Assembly: GCA_014730295.1 (NCBI GenBank)
Contig: WJIN01000324.1
Location: 1-19,194 of the forward strand
Length of the DNA: 19,194 nucleotides
Origin: Promethearchaeota archaeon
Lineage (GTDB): Archaea > Asgardarchaeota > Lokiarchaeia > Sigynarchaeales > SOKP01
Direction of reading: 5' to 3'
Part shown: positions 1 through 6,778 of the stretch, piece by piece
How the letters are laid out: each line of letters starts with the position of its first letter
Position numbering within the stretch: the first letter of the stretch is position 1
Translations under genes and position numbers: made by a program
Notes under the pieces: model-generated
Databases searched by the model: none
Seen by the model: only the letters and a program-made list of their open reading frames with translations
What the model was told of the DNA's origin: nothing

Positions 1-1
1 G

Positions 2-184
2 ACCTTACTTTTTGTCCTACTCCATAATACCGTGTACGGAACCAATGAGAAAGCAATTTTTTATATTATGGGTTTACGCCTGCTCTACTTTTTGGTTTAT
101 TATAAATCAAGGCGGGCTTCCATTCCCATGCTCCTTCATTGCCTTAACAATTTTCTCTGTATGGGAACGATTTTTTTTCTTTGA
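2..184 (+). CDS. CPBP/CAAX-type intramembrane protease, C-terminal fragment
   Basis: The frame is open from the first complete codon at position 2 to the TGA at 182-184, so this is the last 60 codons of a gene that begins outside the window. Two features match the end of the CPBP (CAAX protease and bacteriocin-processing, Abi) family. The first is an FxxxH motif (F-V-L-L-H, fragment residues 4-8). After about 35 mostly hydrophobic residues comes HxxxN (H-C-L-N-N), the usual last metal- or catalysis-related motif, reached through a short segment ending in S-I-P-M-L-L-H. Known members are polytopic membrane enzymes that cleave prenylated proteins or peptides, and many archaeal ones have no known substrate. 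The upstream EExxxR motif lies outside the window and cannot be checked. A longer open frame (12-257) overlaps it but has no recognisable motif. Confidence 0.6.
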   Translation, partial: TLLFVLLHNTVYGTNEKAIFYIMGLRLLYFLVYYKSRRASIPMLLHCLNNFLCMGTIFFL

Positions 185-467
185 TCTTGAAAATATTAAT
201 GATTTTTGGGTATATATTGGGGCTATTCTCACTTTCTTGTTATTGAAGTATAAATAAAAAAAGATATCAGAGTAAAAAATATTATAAAGAAAAATTTATT
301 TACTAATTGATTTGACAGATAATAATATTAACAATAAATTTGAACAACTTATCGATACCTTATTTAATTAAGCCTTTTCTGGAGGATCTCGTATTATGGT
401 ATAATTATTTATATCGTGTTGAGTATATATTTATAAGTAAATATTTGAATTTGACAAGAATTATTAG
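185..467. other. AT-rich intergenic stretch
   Basis: This 283-base stretch is very AT-rich and has no frame with protein character. It carries the likely promoter of the following seven-helix gene near its right end. I see no RNA gene, no strong inverted repeat and no mobile-element signature. Confidence 0.5.
424..436 (+). promoter_or_regulatory. TATA box of the seven-helix protein gene
   Basis: The run TATATATTTATAA is centred about 38 bases upstream of the GTG at 468. With archaeal spacing of about 26 bases from TATA centre to transcript start, the leader would be roughly 10 bases. No Shine-Dalgarno sequence is evident, which fits a short-leader message. The region is AT-rich throughout, so the call is moderate. 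Confidence 0.35.
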
Positions 468-1205
468 GTGATAATAATAGAACTTATTGACATATTATTC
501 GGATCATTAAGTTTAGTGACCGTGATAGTCGCATTCGCAGTCGGAATTAAGATTATGAGCAAATATAAGAGCGTGAAGGACAGAAACTTTCTCTTCGTGG
601 GGCTCATTTGGATCGGAATTTATCATCCCTGGTGGAGCTCTTCCTTATCATTTTTATTGAATTTATTTTCAAATGATATGGTATCCTTGTCTCTTGAATT
701 ATATTTCTTGTTCGCTCTGGGATTAGTTCCATTCTTCATGTATGTGTGGCTTATTGCATTTACAGATATGGTTATAACCAAATACCGCACTATGATAATA
801 CTATTACCCACAGCAGTTACACTACTCTATGAGATTTACTTGATATTCAATGTGATTGTGAATGTATCGGTGATAGGTGAATTCTCTGATGCTTCAATAT
901 TTGATGTAACTTACAGGGGAATTTCACAGTTCTATCTGGTTTTTATCGTTCTCTTGATCTTAAGTACGGGGATTCTATTCGCTCTTCAATCGCTAAAATC
1001 AGATAAACCCGAAATTCAATTAAAAGGAAAACTTCTCCTCTCAGCGTGGATTTTATGGGCTGCAGGGGCAATTTTTGATTCGGCTATCCCATTATTTATC
1101 TCTACCTTGCTTATGACTCGAATAATTTTGATTTCGAGCTCGATTCTCTTCTACTTCGGATTTCTATTGCCAAATTTTATTAAAGAACGGGTTATAAGTA
1201 AATAA
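468..1205 (+). CDS. Seven-helix integral membrane protein, unknown function
   Basis: Function not recognised. The 245-residue protein has seven hydrophobic segments at about residues 4-27, 41-65, 75-100, 105-129, 150-175, 187-209 and 212-236, joined by short loops, with no soluble domain. Helix 2 carries a striking W-I-G-I-Y-H-P-W-W-S-S-S motif, and helix 3 opens with S-L-E-L-Y-F. From memory, similar seven-helix orphans with a W-I-G and P-W-x-x-S-S signature occur in many copies in Lokiarchaeota-like genomes; this is recollection, not a search. No retinal-binding Lys is obvious in helix 7, so I do not call it a rhodopsin. The start is GTG directly after an in-frame TAG at 465-467, so the frame cannot extend further; the next Met is residue 30, inside the first loop, and would lose helix 1. 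It could be a sensor or receptor, or a structural membrane protein. Confidence 0.7.
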   Translation: MIIIELIDILFGSLSLVTVIVAFAVGIKIMSKYKSVKDRNFLFVGLIWIGIYHPWWSSSLSFLLNLFSNDMVSLSLELYFLFALGLVPFFMYVWLIAFTDMVITKYRTMIILLPTAVTLLYEIYLIFNVIVNVSVIGEFSDASIFDVTYRGISQFYLVFIVLLILSTGILFALQSLKSDKPEIQLKGKLLLSAWILWAAGAIFDSAIPLFISTLLMTRIILISSSILFYFGFLLPNFIKERVISK

Positions 1206-1215
1206 TATCAAAATA

Positions 1216-1240
1216 TTCTTTTTTCTTTTTATTCATTTTT
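1216..1240 (+). terminator. T-rich terminator after the seven-helix gene
   Basis: A pyrimidine-rich tract with runs of six and five T begins about 10 bases after the stop codon. Archaeal RNA polymerase terminates at such T-runs without a hairpin. It lies in the 118-base gap between two convergent genes. Confidence 0.4.
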
Positions 1241-1323
1241 AAATCTTCAAGAGATCTATAAATATCTAATAGAAAAATACTGGAAAAATAAAAAAAGAAG
1301 ATTTAATTAATTATTAAAAGGGT

Positions 1324-1533
1324 TTACTTCTCAATTTCGAAATTAACTTGACATCTGACGCGATAGATTAGTAGATCTTCATCCTCCTTGACTTTTACAT
1401 CAGATTGGAGAATACTGATGTTTCTAATACCCCGAAGGGTCTTTTTCGCTTCCTTATATGCATTCTTTACCGCATCAGCCCAGTTCTGCTTACTTGTTCC
1501 AACCAATTCAATACTTTTATAAACTTCGCCCAT
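1324..1533 (-). CDS. Dodecin family protein (flavin contacts replaced)
   Basis: Dodecins are small (about 65-75 residue) proteins that assemble into hollow dodecamers; the archaeal haloarchaeal type stores riboflavin-type flavins. The match covers the whole protein: V-Y-K-S-I-E-L-V-G-T-S at the N-terminus, a helix with W-A-D-A-V-K-N-A, then T-L-R-G-I-R, and a final strand Y-R-V-x-x-x-V-N-F. The start is placed at the internal ATG (1531-1533) rather than the ATG at 1546-1548. A GAGGTG Shine-Dalgarno sequence lies 7 bases upstream of it, and the resulting 69 residues begin like known dodecins. In flavin-binding dodecins a Trp follows the L-R-x-I-R segment and a Gln sits in the last strand (Y-Q-V); here these are Asn and Arg. 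That resembles the mycobacterial calcium-dodecin type (Y-R-I in the last strand), so flavin storage should not be assumed. Confidence 0.85.
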   Translation of the reverse strand: MGEVYKSIELVGTSKQNWADAVKNAYKEAKKTLRGIRNISILQSDVKVKEDEDLLIYRVRCQVNFEIEK

Positions 1534-1540
1534 TTCAGGC

Positions 1541-1546
1541 CACCTC
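1541..1546 (-). promoter_or_regulatory. Shine-Dalgarno sequence deciding the dodecin start
   Basis: GAGGTG on the minus strand is followed by 7 bases and then the ATG at 1533. This spacing supports that ATG; the upstream ATG at 1548 overlaps the site itself and cannot use it. Confidence 0.7.
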
Positions 1547-1582
1547 ATTAATTTTTTGTTATTTTCTTAGATTCTAATTGAA

Positions 1583-1610
1583 GATCTAAAGATCACACAC
1601 TCTATGTGTG
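1583..1610. promoter_or_regulatory. Two adjacent dyads upstream of dodecin, possible operator
   Basis: Two perfect inverted repeats abut. One is GATCT-AA-AGATC at 1583-1594, the other CACACA-CTCTA-TGTGTG at 1594-1610. They lie 50-77 bases upstream of the dodecin ATG, just downstream (minus strand) of a TATA-like CATATTTTA at 1612-1620, where a repressor of the dodecin promoter would sit. The second dyad could instead form an RNA hairpin in the leader. Operator function is inference. Confidence 0.35.
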
Positions 1611-1751
1611 GTAAAATATGTTGTTATTAGCTGATATTTAAATATTACTCATATAAATCATGTATACATAGGTTTATAAAAAAGATAAAAACATAGTTAA
1701 AATCAAAATAAACAAGTAAATAAAAAGAAAATTAGGTTTAAAAAATGAGAA

Positions 1752-3074
1752 TTAGGCGTCAGGATTTTCAATTAAGATGGCAATTCCTTGTCCGCCACCA
1801 ATGCAGGCGTTAGCAATGCCATATTTTCCACCTTTTTCACGAAGGATCCTTCCAAGAGTTCCGGTCAATCTGACCATCGTGGAACCAAGAGGATGTCCTA
1901 TAGCAGTACTTCCACCCATAACATTAACTTTTTCTTCAGGAATACCAAGCTGTCTCATGCAATTCAATGCAACAATACAGAAAGCTTCATTAATCTCCCA
2001 ATAATCTATATCATCGGGCTCCATTCCTGCATGCTCTAAAGCCATTTTTGATGCTGGTACTGGTCCTCGACCCATAACGCTTGGATCGACAGCCGCCCAT
2101 CCCATAGAAACAACTTTAGCTAAAGGTTCTAATCCACGCTTTTTCGCTTCTTCGGCTTCCATCATAACCATAGCCGTGGCTCCAGCGTTTAATGGAGAGG
2201 AATTTCCTGGCGTAATTACACCATCTTTAGTTCCTTCTCTTTCTTTATAACCGCTTCGTCCACCAATATCTTCACCATAGGCATTCTTCTCCAAGTAGAA
2301 TGGTTTTGAGATGCGTGGTAAGGTTGCGACTTTTTCCAATTTCGATTTTCGCGCGGCTTGATCTTTATCGATCATAACCTTTTCCTCAACGTTTCCTTCT
2401 TCGTGCCCTTCTATGGGAATAATTTCACCGCCCCATACACCCGAAGTAAACCATCCTTCTTCTTGCGACTTAATTGTTAAGTTGTGGCTTCGGACACCAA
2501 ATTTATCTAAGTCTTCTTTTGTAAAATGAGGAGTCTCTTGCTCGTATAATTTTTGGGCAGTCTGAAGCATGTTGATGGTTGTGAGCATATCATATTGAGG
2601 TCGATACCATTCACTCTTTTTGTTGATCATTTTTAAGTTTGGTTTGACCCAATCATTCTGCATCGGGATGCGAGTCATATGCTCGACACCCGTAGCAAGC
2701 CCAACTTTGGTAAAGCCAGACATAATCTCTAAGGCTATCATTGCGGCACCCGCACCAGCGGATCCGCATTGTTTATCAATAAAGAACGCGCTTGTATCAA
2801 CAGGGAACTCTGCCAAGAATAGAGGTAATCGACCACCGTATGTCCACGCTTCATGAACACCCATCGCGGTACCAACAGAAACCTCTTCAATATCTCCTTT
2901 CTCAATGCCCTTGTCAGCTAATTTCTCATCGAAAAATTTCATTAATAAGTTTGCTAGAAGTTCATCACTCCGAATTTCTCCAAACACATCTCTATCAGGT
3001 TGTTTTGGACGAGATCGGGAAAATGCCGTTCTGGCATAATCAATGATCCAGCATTCCTTCAAATTATCTATCAT
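1752..3074 (-). CDS. Thiolase (acetyl-CoA C-acyltransferase, FadA-like)
   Basis: Thiolases cleave 3-ketoacyl-CoA with CoA, or condense two acyl-CoAs in reverse. All catalytic elements are visible: acylated Cys103 in K-Q-C-G-S-A-G, Asn362 in N-E-A-F, His394 in G-H-P-L-G, and Cys424 in the C-terminal N-A-C-I-G-G-G-Q-G. The length (440) fits the degradative or acetoacetyl-CoA types and exceeds the roughly 390-residue SCP2-like archaeal thiolases that pair with HMG-CoA synthase and a DUF35 protein. No such partner is nearby, so fatty-acid or ketoacyl-CoA metabolism is more likely than mevalonate synthesis. The protein looks cytosolic. No hydratase or dehydrogenase gene is adjacent. The dodecin lies 218 bases downstream on the same strand. 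The ATG at 3074 follows a stretch with only a weak GTGATG-type site. Confidence 0.93.
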   Translation of the reverse strand: MIDNLKECWIIDYARTAFSRSRPKQPDRDVFGEIRSDELLANLLMKFFDEKLADKGIEKGDIEEVSVGTAMGVHEAWTYGGRLPLFLAEFPVDTSAFFIDKQCGSAGAGAAMIALEIMSGFTKVGLATGVEHMTRIPMQNDWVKPNLKMINKKSEWYRPQYDMLTTINMLQTAQKLYEQETPHFTKEDLDKFGVRSHNLTIKSQEEGWFTSGVWGGEIIPIEGHEEGNVEEKVMIDKDQAARKSKLEKVATLPRISKPFYLEKNAYGEDIGGRSGYKEREGTKDGVITPGNSSPLNAGATAMVMMEAEEAKKRGLEPLAKVVSMGWAAVDPSVMGRGPVPASKMALEHAGMEPDDIDYWEINEAFCIVALNCMRQLGIPEEKVNVMGGSTAIGHPLGSTMVRLTGTLGRILREKGGKYGIANACIGGGQGIAILIENPDA

Positions 3075-3347
3075 TTTTGAACATCACTTTTATAGTTTTT
3101 CAAAAATTTAAGTATAGATTGTTGAGTTTAGTAAGAAAATTAAAGTTTTGGAAAATGATATGAATGAAAATTCAAAATGAAATTTCGAGAAACAATAATT
3201 CATTAAAAAACGCTCGATCAATCTTAATTTATGCCTTCTTTTCTTAATTTTAAATACTTATTTTCAACCGAATGTGTACATATAAATAATTTTATTTAAT
3301 TTCGATTAAATAGGCGTAAGATAATAAAAGAAAGATGGAGAATTAAT

Positions 3348-4754
3348 TTAGAGTTTAGCGCGAAATGCATCGGCTTTTTCTTTATGCATCTTAGACAACT
3401 CAGCGCGAAGCTTCTGAAGTTTTTCACCATACAATGGGAAATAATAGAGACTTATTGCGCCAATTGCTATAAATATGCCTTGTACTATGAATAATAAGAA
3501 CTTAATACCCACAATTGCTAAATCTCCTTGAATTTCGGACTTTTGCTGAAATGTAAATAATAGAAGGATACTGGTTCCGATGATGGGTCCAATGCTTTCA
3601 CCGATTTTATTGAAAAATGCGTTTACACCGAGGATCAATCCTTCTCTTCGAGTATTATGTTCAACTTCATCCTCATCAATCACCAATGAGAGTACTGGAA
3701 AGTCAAACAACACATAACCTTGTACAATAAAACTAATTAGAAGGAAGAACCATACCAAGATTTCAAATTCTCTCGGTAATACCACAAAGAATGCGATAAT
3801 ATTAAGTATAACGTGAATTCCCATCCCCCAGACCATTAATGATCTCATTTCATATTTGCGTGAAAGGTTTTTATATAGAAAAAAACCTAATAAGGCAATG
3901 ACCGTAGTAAGTAGATAGTATAAGAGAGAAGCAGTGATCTCATCAACGCCAAAAATGAAAATATAGGCAAAGATAAAACTTAAACCAAGCGAAATATTTA
4001 TTTGGCGAAAAGCCCGAAAGATTGTGACCGTAATAAAGGATTTTGAAGCACCAAGTTCTTTTAAAGCTTGCAAAAGCCCCACATCGATTTGTTCCTCATA
4101 TAATTCAGGTTTTTCTTCTAAATTCGATGCAACAAAGTAGTAGCATACAGCACAAATAATCGCACAAACCCCGGTATAGATATGAAACGCACTCATTCCC
4201 ATTTGAAATACCACGAAAGAGATGAGGACGGGCAACGCGCCGATGATAAGAAAATATTGGTTATTCAAAGACATTTGATTCCGCTCATCGGGGTCTTCGG
4301 TCAATTCCGGCATTAAGGCAATCCAAACCAAGATCACCAAAGTCAATAGCATATCAAATGCGATAACACTAACCAAATAATGGATAAAAATGATAATTTG
4401 GTTTGTGTAGGACCAGGGAAACCATAGAGAAAAAAATACCAGAGCCCATAATACACCACCCCATTTAATATAGATTAATCGGCGACTTCCCCAACGTTTA
4501 TAATCGGTCTTATCGCTTACTCGCCCAAGATAAAAATCATTGAGCGCATTCACAGCCACATAAATAATCTGTGCAGTAATAAAGAGGAATTGGTTTAATA
4601 CAAACGTATTCCAGAAATAGTCCACGAAAGTAAGTGTAAAAATCCCAGCTAAAATCGTATGAGGTAAATTAGCTAAAGAATAATAAACACGTTCCCTCTT
4701 CGATAATGAGTATTGTTCATTTTTGTCAAATTTTTCTTGCTTAATCTCGTTCAT
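3348..4754 (-). CDS. GPH/MelB-type (MFS_2) cation-sugar symporter homologue
   Basis: A 468-residue polytopic protein with about 12 membrane helices and a charged, helical C-terminal tail. The N-terminal half carries the glycoside-pentoside-hexuronide (GPH) signature: N-A-L-N-D-F-Y-L-G-R-V-S-D-K-T (residues 69-83) followed by W-G-S-R-R, matching the helix 2 and loop 2-3 region of MelB. Family members import sugars or glycosides with Na+, Li+ or H+. In MelB this helix has two Asp residues (D-x-x-N-D); here the first is Asn69 while Asn72-Asp73 are kept, so ion coupling may differ. The substrate cannot be read from the sequence. The gene stands alone, divergent from the PurE gene across 127 bases. 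Confidence 0.85.
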   Translation of the reverse strand: MNEIKQEKFDKNEQYSLSKRERVYYSLANLPHTILAGIFTLTFVDYFWNTFVLNQFLFITAQIIYVAVNALNDFYLGRVSDKTDYKRWGSRRLIYIKWGGVLWALVFFSLWFPWSYTNQIIIFIHYLVSVIAFDMLLTLVILVWIALMPELTEDPDERNQMSLNNQYFLIIGALPVLISFVVFQMGMSAFHIYTGVCAIICAVCYYFVASNLEEKPELYEEQIDVGLLQALKELGASKSFITVTIFRAFRQINISLGLSFIFAYIFIFGVDEITASLLYYLLTTVIALLGFFLYKNLSRKYEMRSLMVWGMGIHVILNIIAFFVVLPREFEILVWFFLLISFIVQGYVLFDFPVLSLVIDEDEVEHNTRREGLILGVNAFFNKIGESIGPIIGTSILLLFTFQQKSEIQGDLAIVGIKFLLFIVQGIFIAIGAISLYYFPLYGEKLQKLRAELSKMHKEKADAFRAKL

Positions 4755-4773
4755 TTTTTTATATCATAACAAG

Positions 4774-4783
4774 TTTTTATAAT
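4774..4783 (-). promoter_or_regulatory. TATA box of the GPH transporter
   Basis: ATTATAAAAA on the minus strand is centred about 25 bases upstream of the ATG at 4754. There is no Shine-Dalgarno site in between, which suggests a leaderless or nearly leaderless message. Confidence 0.4.
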
Positions 4784-4881
4784 GGATATAGTAATCTAAT
4801 TTCCTATATTAAAATTTTAATTTATCTTCCAATAATCTAAAAAGAATTTTTAATAAATTTGGGACATTATAAAAAACTATT

Positions 4882-5301
4882 ATGAGTGAAGAAATTGAAA
4901 AAAAGTTCCAAGATGTGGCAGTTGCTGTAGTTGCGGGAAGTACATCAGATGAACCCGTCTATAATAAAGTACTAACGGTTTTAAAAGAGAATAATATATC
5001 TCACGAACTTAAAATTCTTTCCGCCCATCGAAATCCAGATGAATTGGATGCCTATATTAAAAAATCAGAAGCTCTTATCTTTATTGCTGTTGCAGGTCTT
5101 TCTGCGGCCCTACCCGGAGTTATTGCTTCAAAAACAGACAGACCAGTAATAGGCGTACCTGTGGATGCAAAATTAGGAGGATTAGATGCGTTATTATCCA
5201 TAGTCCAAATGCCTCCCAGAGTTCCTGTAGCATGTGTAGGAATTGATCGAGGGGAAAATGCCGCTTATTTAGCGATGCGAATCTTAAATTTATTAGAATA
5301 A
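4882..5301 (+). CDS. purE: PurE-type phosphoribosylaminoimidazole carboxylase
   Basis: PurE forms carboxyaminoimidazole ribonucleotide in de novo purine synthesis, either from N5-CAIR (class I mutase) or directly from AIR and CO2 (class II). Visible motifs are G-S-T-S-D (19-23) for phosphate binding, S-A-H-R-N-P (47-52) with the catalytic His, and L-L-S-I-V-Q-M-P-P (104-112). The length of 139 residues is short but complete, lacking the C-terminal tail of E. coli PurE. In class I enzymes the central loop reads G-G-A-A-H-L-P-G; here it is A-G-L-S-A-A-L-P-G (71-79), without that His and closer to the class II loop. No PurK gene is in view. The class assignment is open. RpiA starts 31 bases after the stop on the same strand, so the two are probably cotranscribed. 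Confidence 0.88.
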   Translation: MSEEIEKKFQDVAVAVVAGSTSDEPVYNKVLTVLKENNISHELKILSAHRNPDELDAYIKKSEALIFIAVAGLSAALPGVIASKTDRPVIGVPVDAKLGGLDALLSIVQMPPRVPVACVGIDRGENAAYLAMRILNLLE

Positions 5302-5332
5302 TAATTATAGGATAGTGTTTAAAGAAAATAAG

Positions 5333-6037
5333 ATGAGCGAAAAAAAATTAATTGAACAAGGAAAGAAAAACGCGGCGGAAAAAGCAGTAGAGGAAAATGT
5401 AAAAAATGGGATGATATTGGGAATTGGAAGCGGTTCTACTGTTGTCTATGCCGTCAAAAAGATTGTAACGCTCAATAGCAAAAAGAATCTTAGTGTGAAA
5501 TGCATTCCAACTTCATTTCAATCCTATCAATTAATCGTGGAAAATGGACTGGAGCTTGTGTCATTAGACCAATATCCCAAAATTGATTTGGATATAGATG
5601 GTGCCGATGAGATTGATAGACATTTAAACCTCATTAAAGGTGGAGGAGGTTGTCTTGTCCAAGAAAAAATTGTTGCATCAAATGCTAAAACATTGATAAT
5701 AATCGCCGATTTTAGGAAAGATTCCAAGTATCTGGGCGAAAAATGGAAAGAAGGAGTGCCTATAGAAGTGATTCCAATAGCATATGTACCTATCATGAAT
5801 AAGATCCAGGACTTAGGAGGAAAGCCGAAATTAAGGATGGCACAGGCAAAAGCGGGACCATTAGTCACCGATAATGGGAATTTCATTATCGATGCAGATT
5901 TCGGAATTATAAAAGAACCCAAAAAGCTCAATGAGAAATTAAAATTTATCCCTGGAGTAGTAGATACGGGACTTTTCATTGGAATGGCATCAAAAGCCTA
6001 CATCGGGCAAAAAGATGGAAGTATCGTCAGCAAATAA
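5333..6037 (+). CDS. rpiA: Ribose-5-phosphate isomerase A
   Basis: RpiA interconverts ribose 5-phosphate and ribulose 5-phosphate, and in many archaea lacking the oxidative pentose pathway it helps supply ribose for PRPP. The protein (234 residues from the ATG) has the family motifs in order: G-I-G-S-G-S-T, phosphate-contacting I-P-T-S-F-Q-S, D-G-A-D-E (89-93), K-G-G-G-G (102-106) followed by the catalytic Glu111 in Q-E-K-I, and a C-terminal P-G-V-V-D-T-G-L-F in which the usual Glu (E-T-G-L-F) is Asp. I place the start at the ATG at 5333, where the alignment to RpiA begins; a GTG at 5315 in the same frame would add six residues, and neither has a well-spaced Shine-Dalgarno site. Its position behind PurE fits joint supply of purine nucleotides. 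Confidence 0.93.
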   Translation: MSEKKLIEQGKKNAAEKAVEENVKNGMILGIGSGSTVVYAVKKIVTLNSKKNLSVKCIPTSFQSYQLIVENGLELVSLDQYPKIDLDIDGADEIDRHLNLIKGGGGCLVQEKIVASNAKTLIIIADFRKDSKYLGEKWKEGVPIEVIPIAYVPIMNKIQDLGGKPKLRMAQAKAGPLVTDNGNFIIDADFGIIKEPKKLNEKLKFIPGVVDTGLFIGMASKAYIGQKDGSIVSK

Positions 6038-6064
6038 ACAATATGTAAGATATCTTTAAAATTC

Positions 6065-6087
6065 TTTTTTATATTTGATCTTTTTAT
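6065..6087 (+). terminator. T-rich terminator after rpiA
   Basis: Runs of six and seven T, the second split by the end of an ATTTGATC segment, begin about 27 bases after the rpiA stop. This fits archaeal intrinsic termination and separates the purE-rpiA pair from the OsmC gene. Confidence 0.4.
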
Positions 6088-6165
6088 TAAGCTATAATTG
6101 AACGTTTTATAAAATTTTAGTACTTAAAAACTCCAATTCAAATCCATTTTAAAGAGATATATTAT

Positions 6166-6180
6166 TATCTATAGTAGATA
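6166..6180. promoter_or_regulatory. Dyad TATCTA-TAG-TAGATA upstream of the OsmC gene
   Basis: A perfect six-base inverted repeat with a three-base centre lies about 40-54 bases upstream of the OsmC-family ATG, in the likely promoter region. OsmC/Ohr genes are often under redox repressors, so an operator is plausible, but a short AT-rich dyad can arise by chance. Confidence 0.25.
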
Positions 6181-6219
6181 TTAAATCGCTAAATATTAAA
6201 GAGAAGGAGTTAGAATAAG

Positions 6220-6696
6220 ATGGCAGATGAGTTTTATCTAAAGATTGAAAGCGGAGAGTTTACCCAAGATCCGCGTAAACGGATGCATACTATAAATAAT
6301 CCTAAGAATAGTACTTTTCCAGAACTTAAGTTACAGCTCCCGGTCGCATATGAAGGACCAAAAGGAGAGAATGGAGAATTTACATATACTCCCGAACATT
6401 ATTTTATCGCTGCAATTTCGGGTTGTTTTTTCACAACTTTTTCGGTTGTATGTTCAAATTCCGACTTTAATTATAAAAGTCTAACTATCGAGTCTACGGG
6501 AACAGTAGGAATGAGTAGCGGAGAAAAGATGATGGAAAAGATTGACCAAATAATCACATTGATAATTCCATCATCGGAAAAAGAGATTAAGGCAAAAAGA
6601 ATATTACAGATTACGGAAGAGCGTTGTCCTCTTGCCAAATCAGTAAAAACTAAGATCATCAATCATTATAATATTGTCTTTGAAAAAGAAAGTTAA
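6220..6696 (+). CDS. OsmC/Ohr family protein
   Basis: OsmC/Ohr proteins are small homodimers that reduce organic hydroperoxides with a pair of cysteines. The 158-residue protein has the two expected cysteines: Cys69 in P-E-H-Y-F-I-A-A-I-S-G-C, at the start of the central helix, and Cys136 in E-E-R-C-P-L-A-K-S. The N-terminal strands (residues 5-58) fit the OsmC fold, including F-x-P-E-L-K-L-Q-L-P. It resembles the YhfA/OsmC-like branch more than classical Ohr. An AAGGAG site 10 bases upstream supports the ATG. It is flanked by an upstream terminator tract and a convergent carboxylesterase, so it is probably monocistronic. The peroxide substrate is inferred from the family. Confidence 0.85.
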   Translation: MADEFYLKIESGEFTQDPRKRMHTINNPKNSTFPELKLQLPVAYEGPKGENGEFTYTPEHYFIAAISGCFFTTFSVVCSNSDFNYKSLTIESTGTVGMSSGEKMMEKIDQIITLIIPSSEKEIKAKRILQITEERCPLAKSVKTKIINHYNIVFEKES

Positions 6697-6778
6697 AGAA
6701 ATTGGTTTATTAGTTTAGGGTAATAATATATTTGCAAAGATGTATATAAGTGGAAAAAAATAGATAAAGGATTAATTA

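Noticed and set aside
12..257. A hydrophobic 81-codon frame at the left edge
   Set aside because: It overlaps the CPBP fragment in another frame, lacks any family motif and has a weak start. The FxxxH and HxxxN motifs decide for the other frame.
380..404. GGAGG followed by ATG-GTA-TAA, a two-codon reading frame with a good Shine-Dalgarno sequence
   Set aside because: Too short to support; a chance match in an intergenic region, with no linked regulatory structure.
468..1205. Seven-helix protein as a microbial rhodopsin
   Set aside because: No D-x-x-x-K-type retinal Lys motif in helix 7 and no rhodopsin helix 3 motif.
5527..5979. Long minus-strand open frame inside rpiA
   Set aside because: Its translation is the antisense shadow of a clear RpiA and has no domain character.
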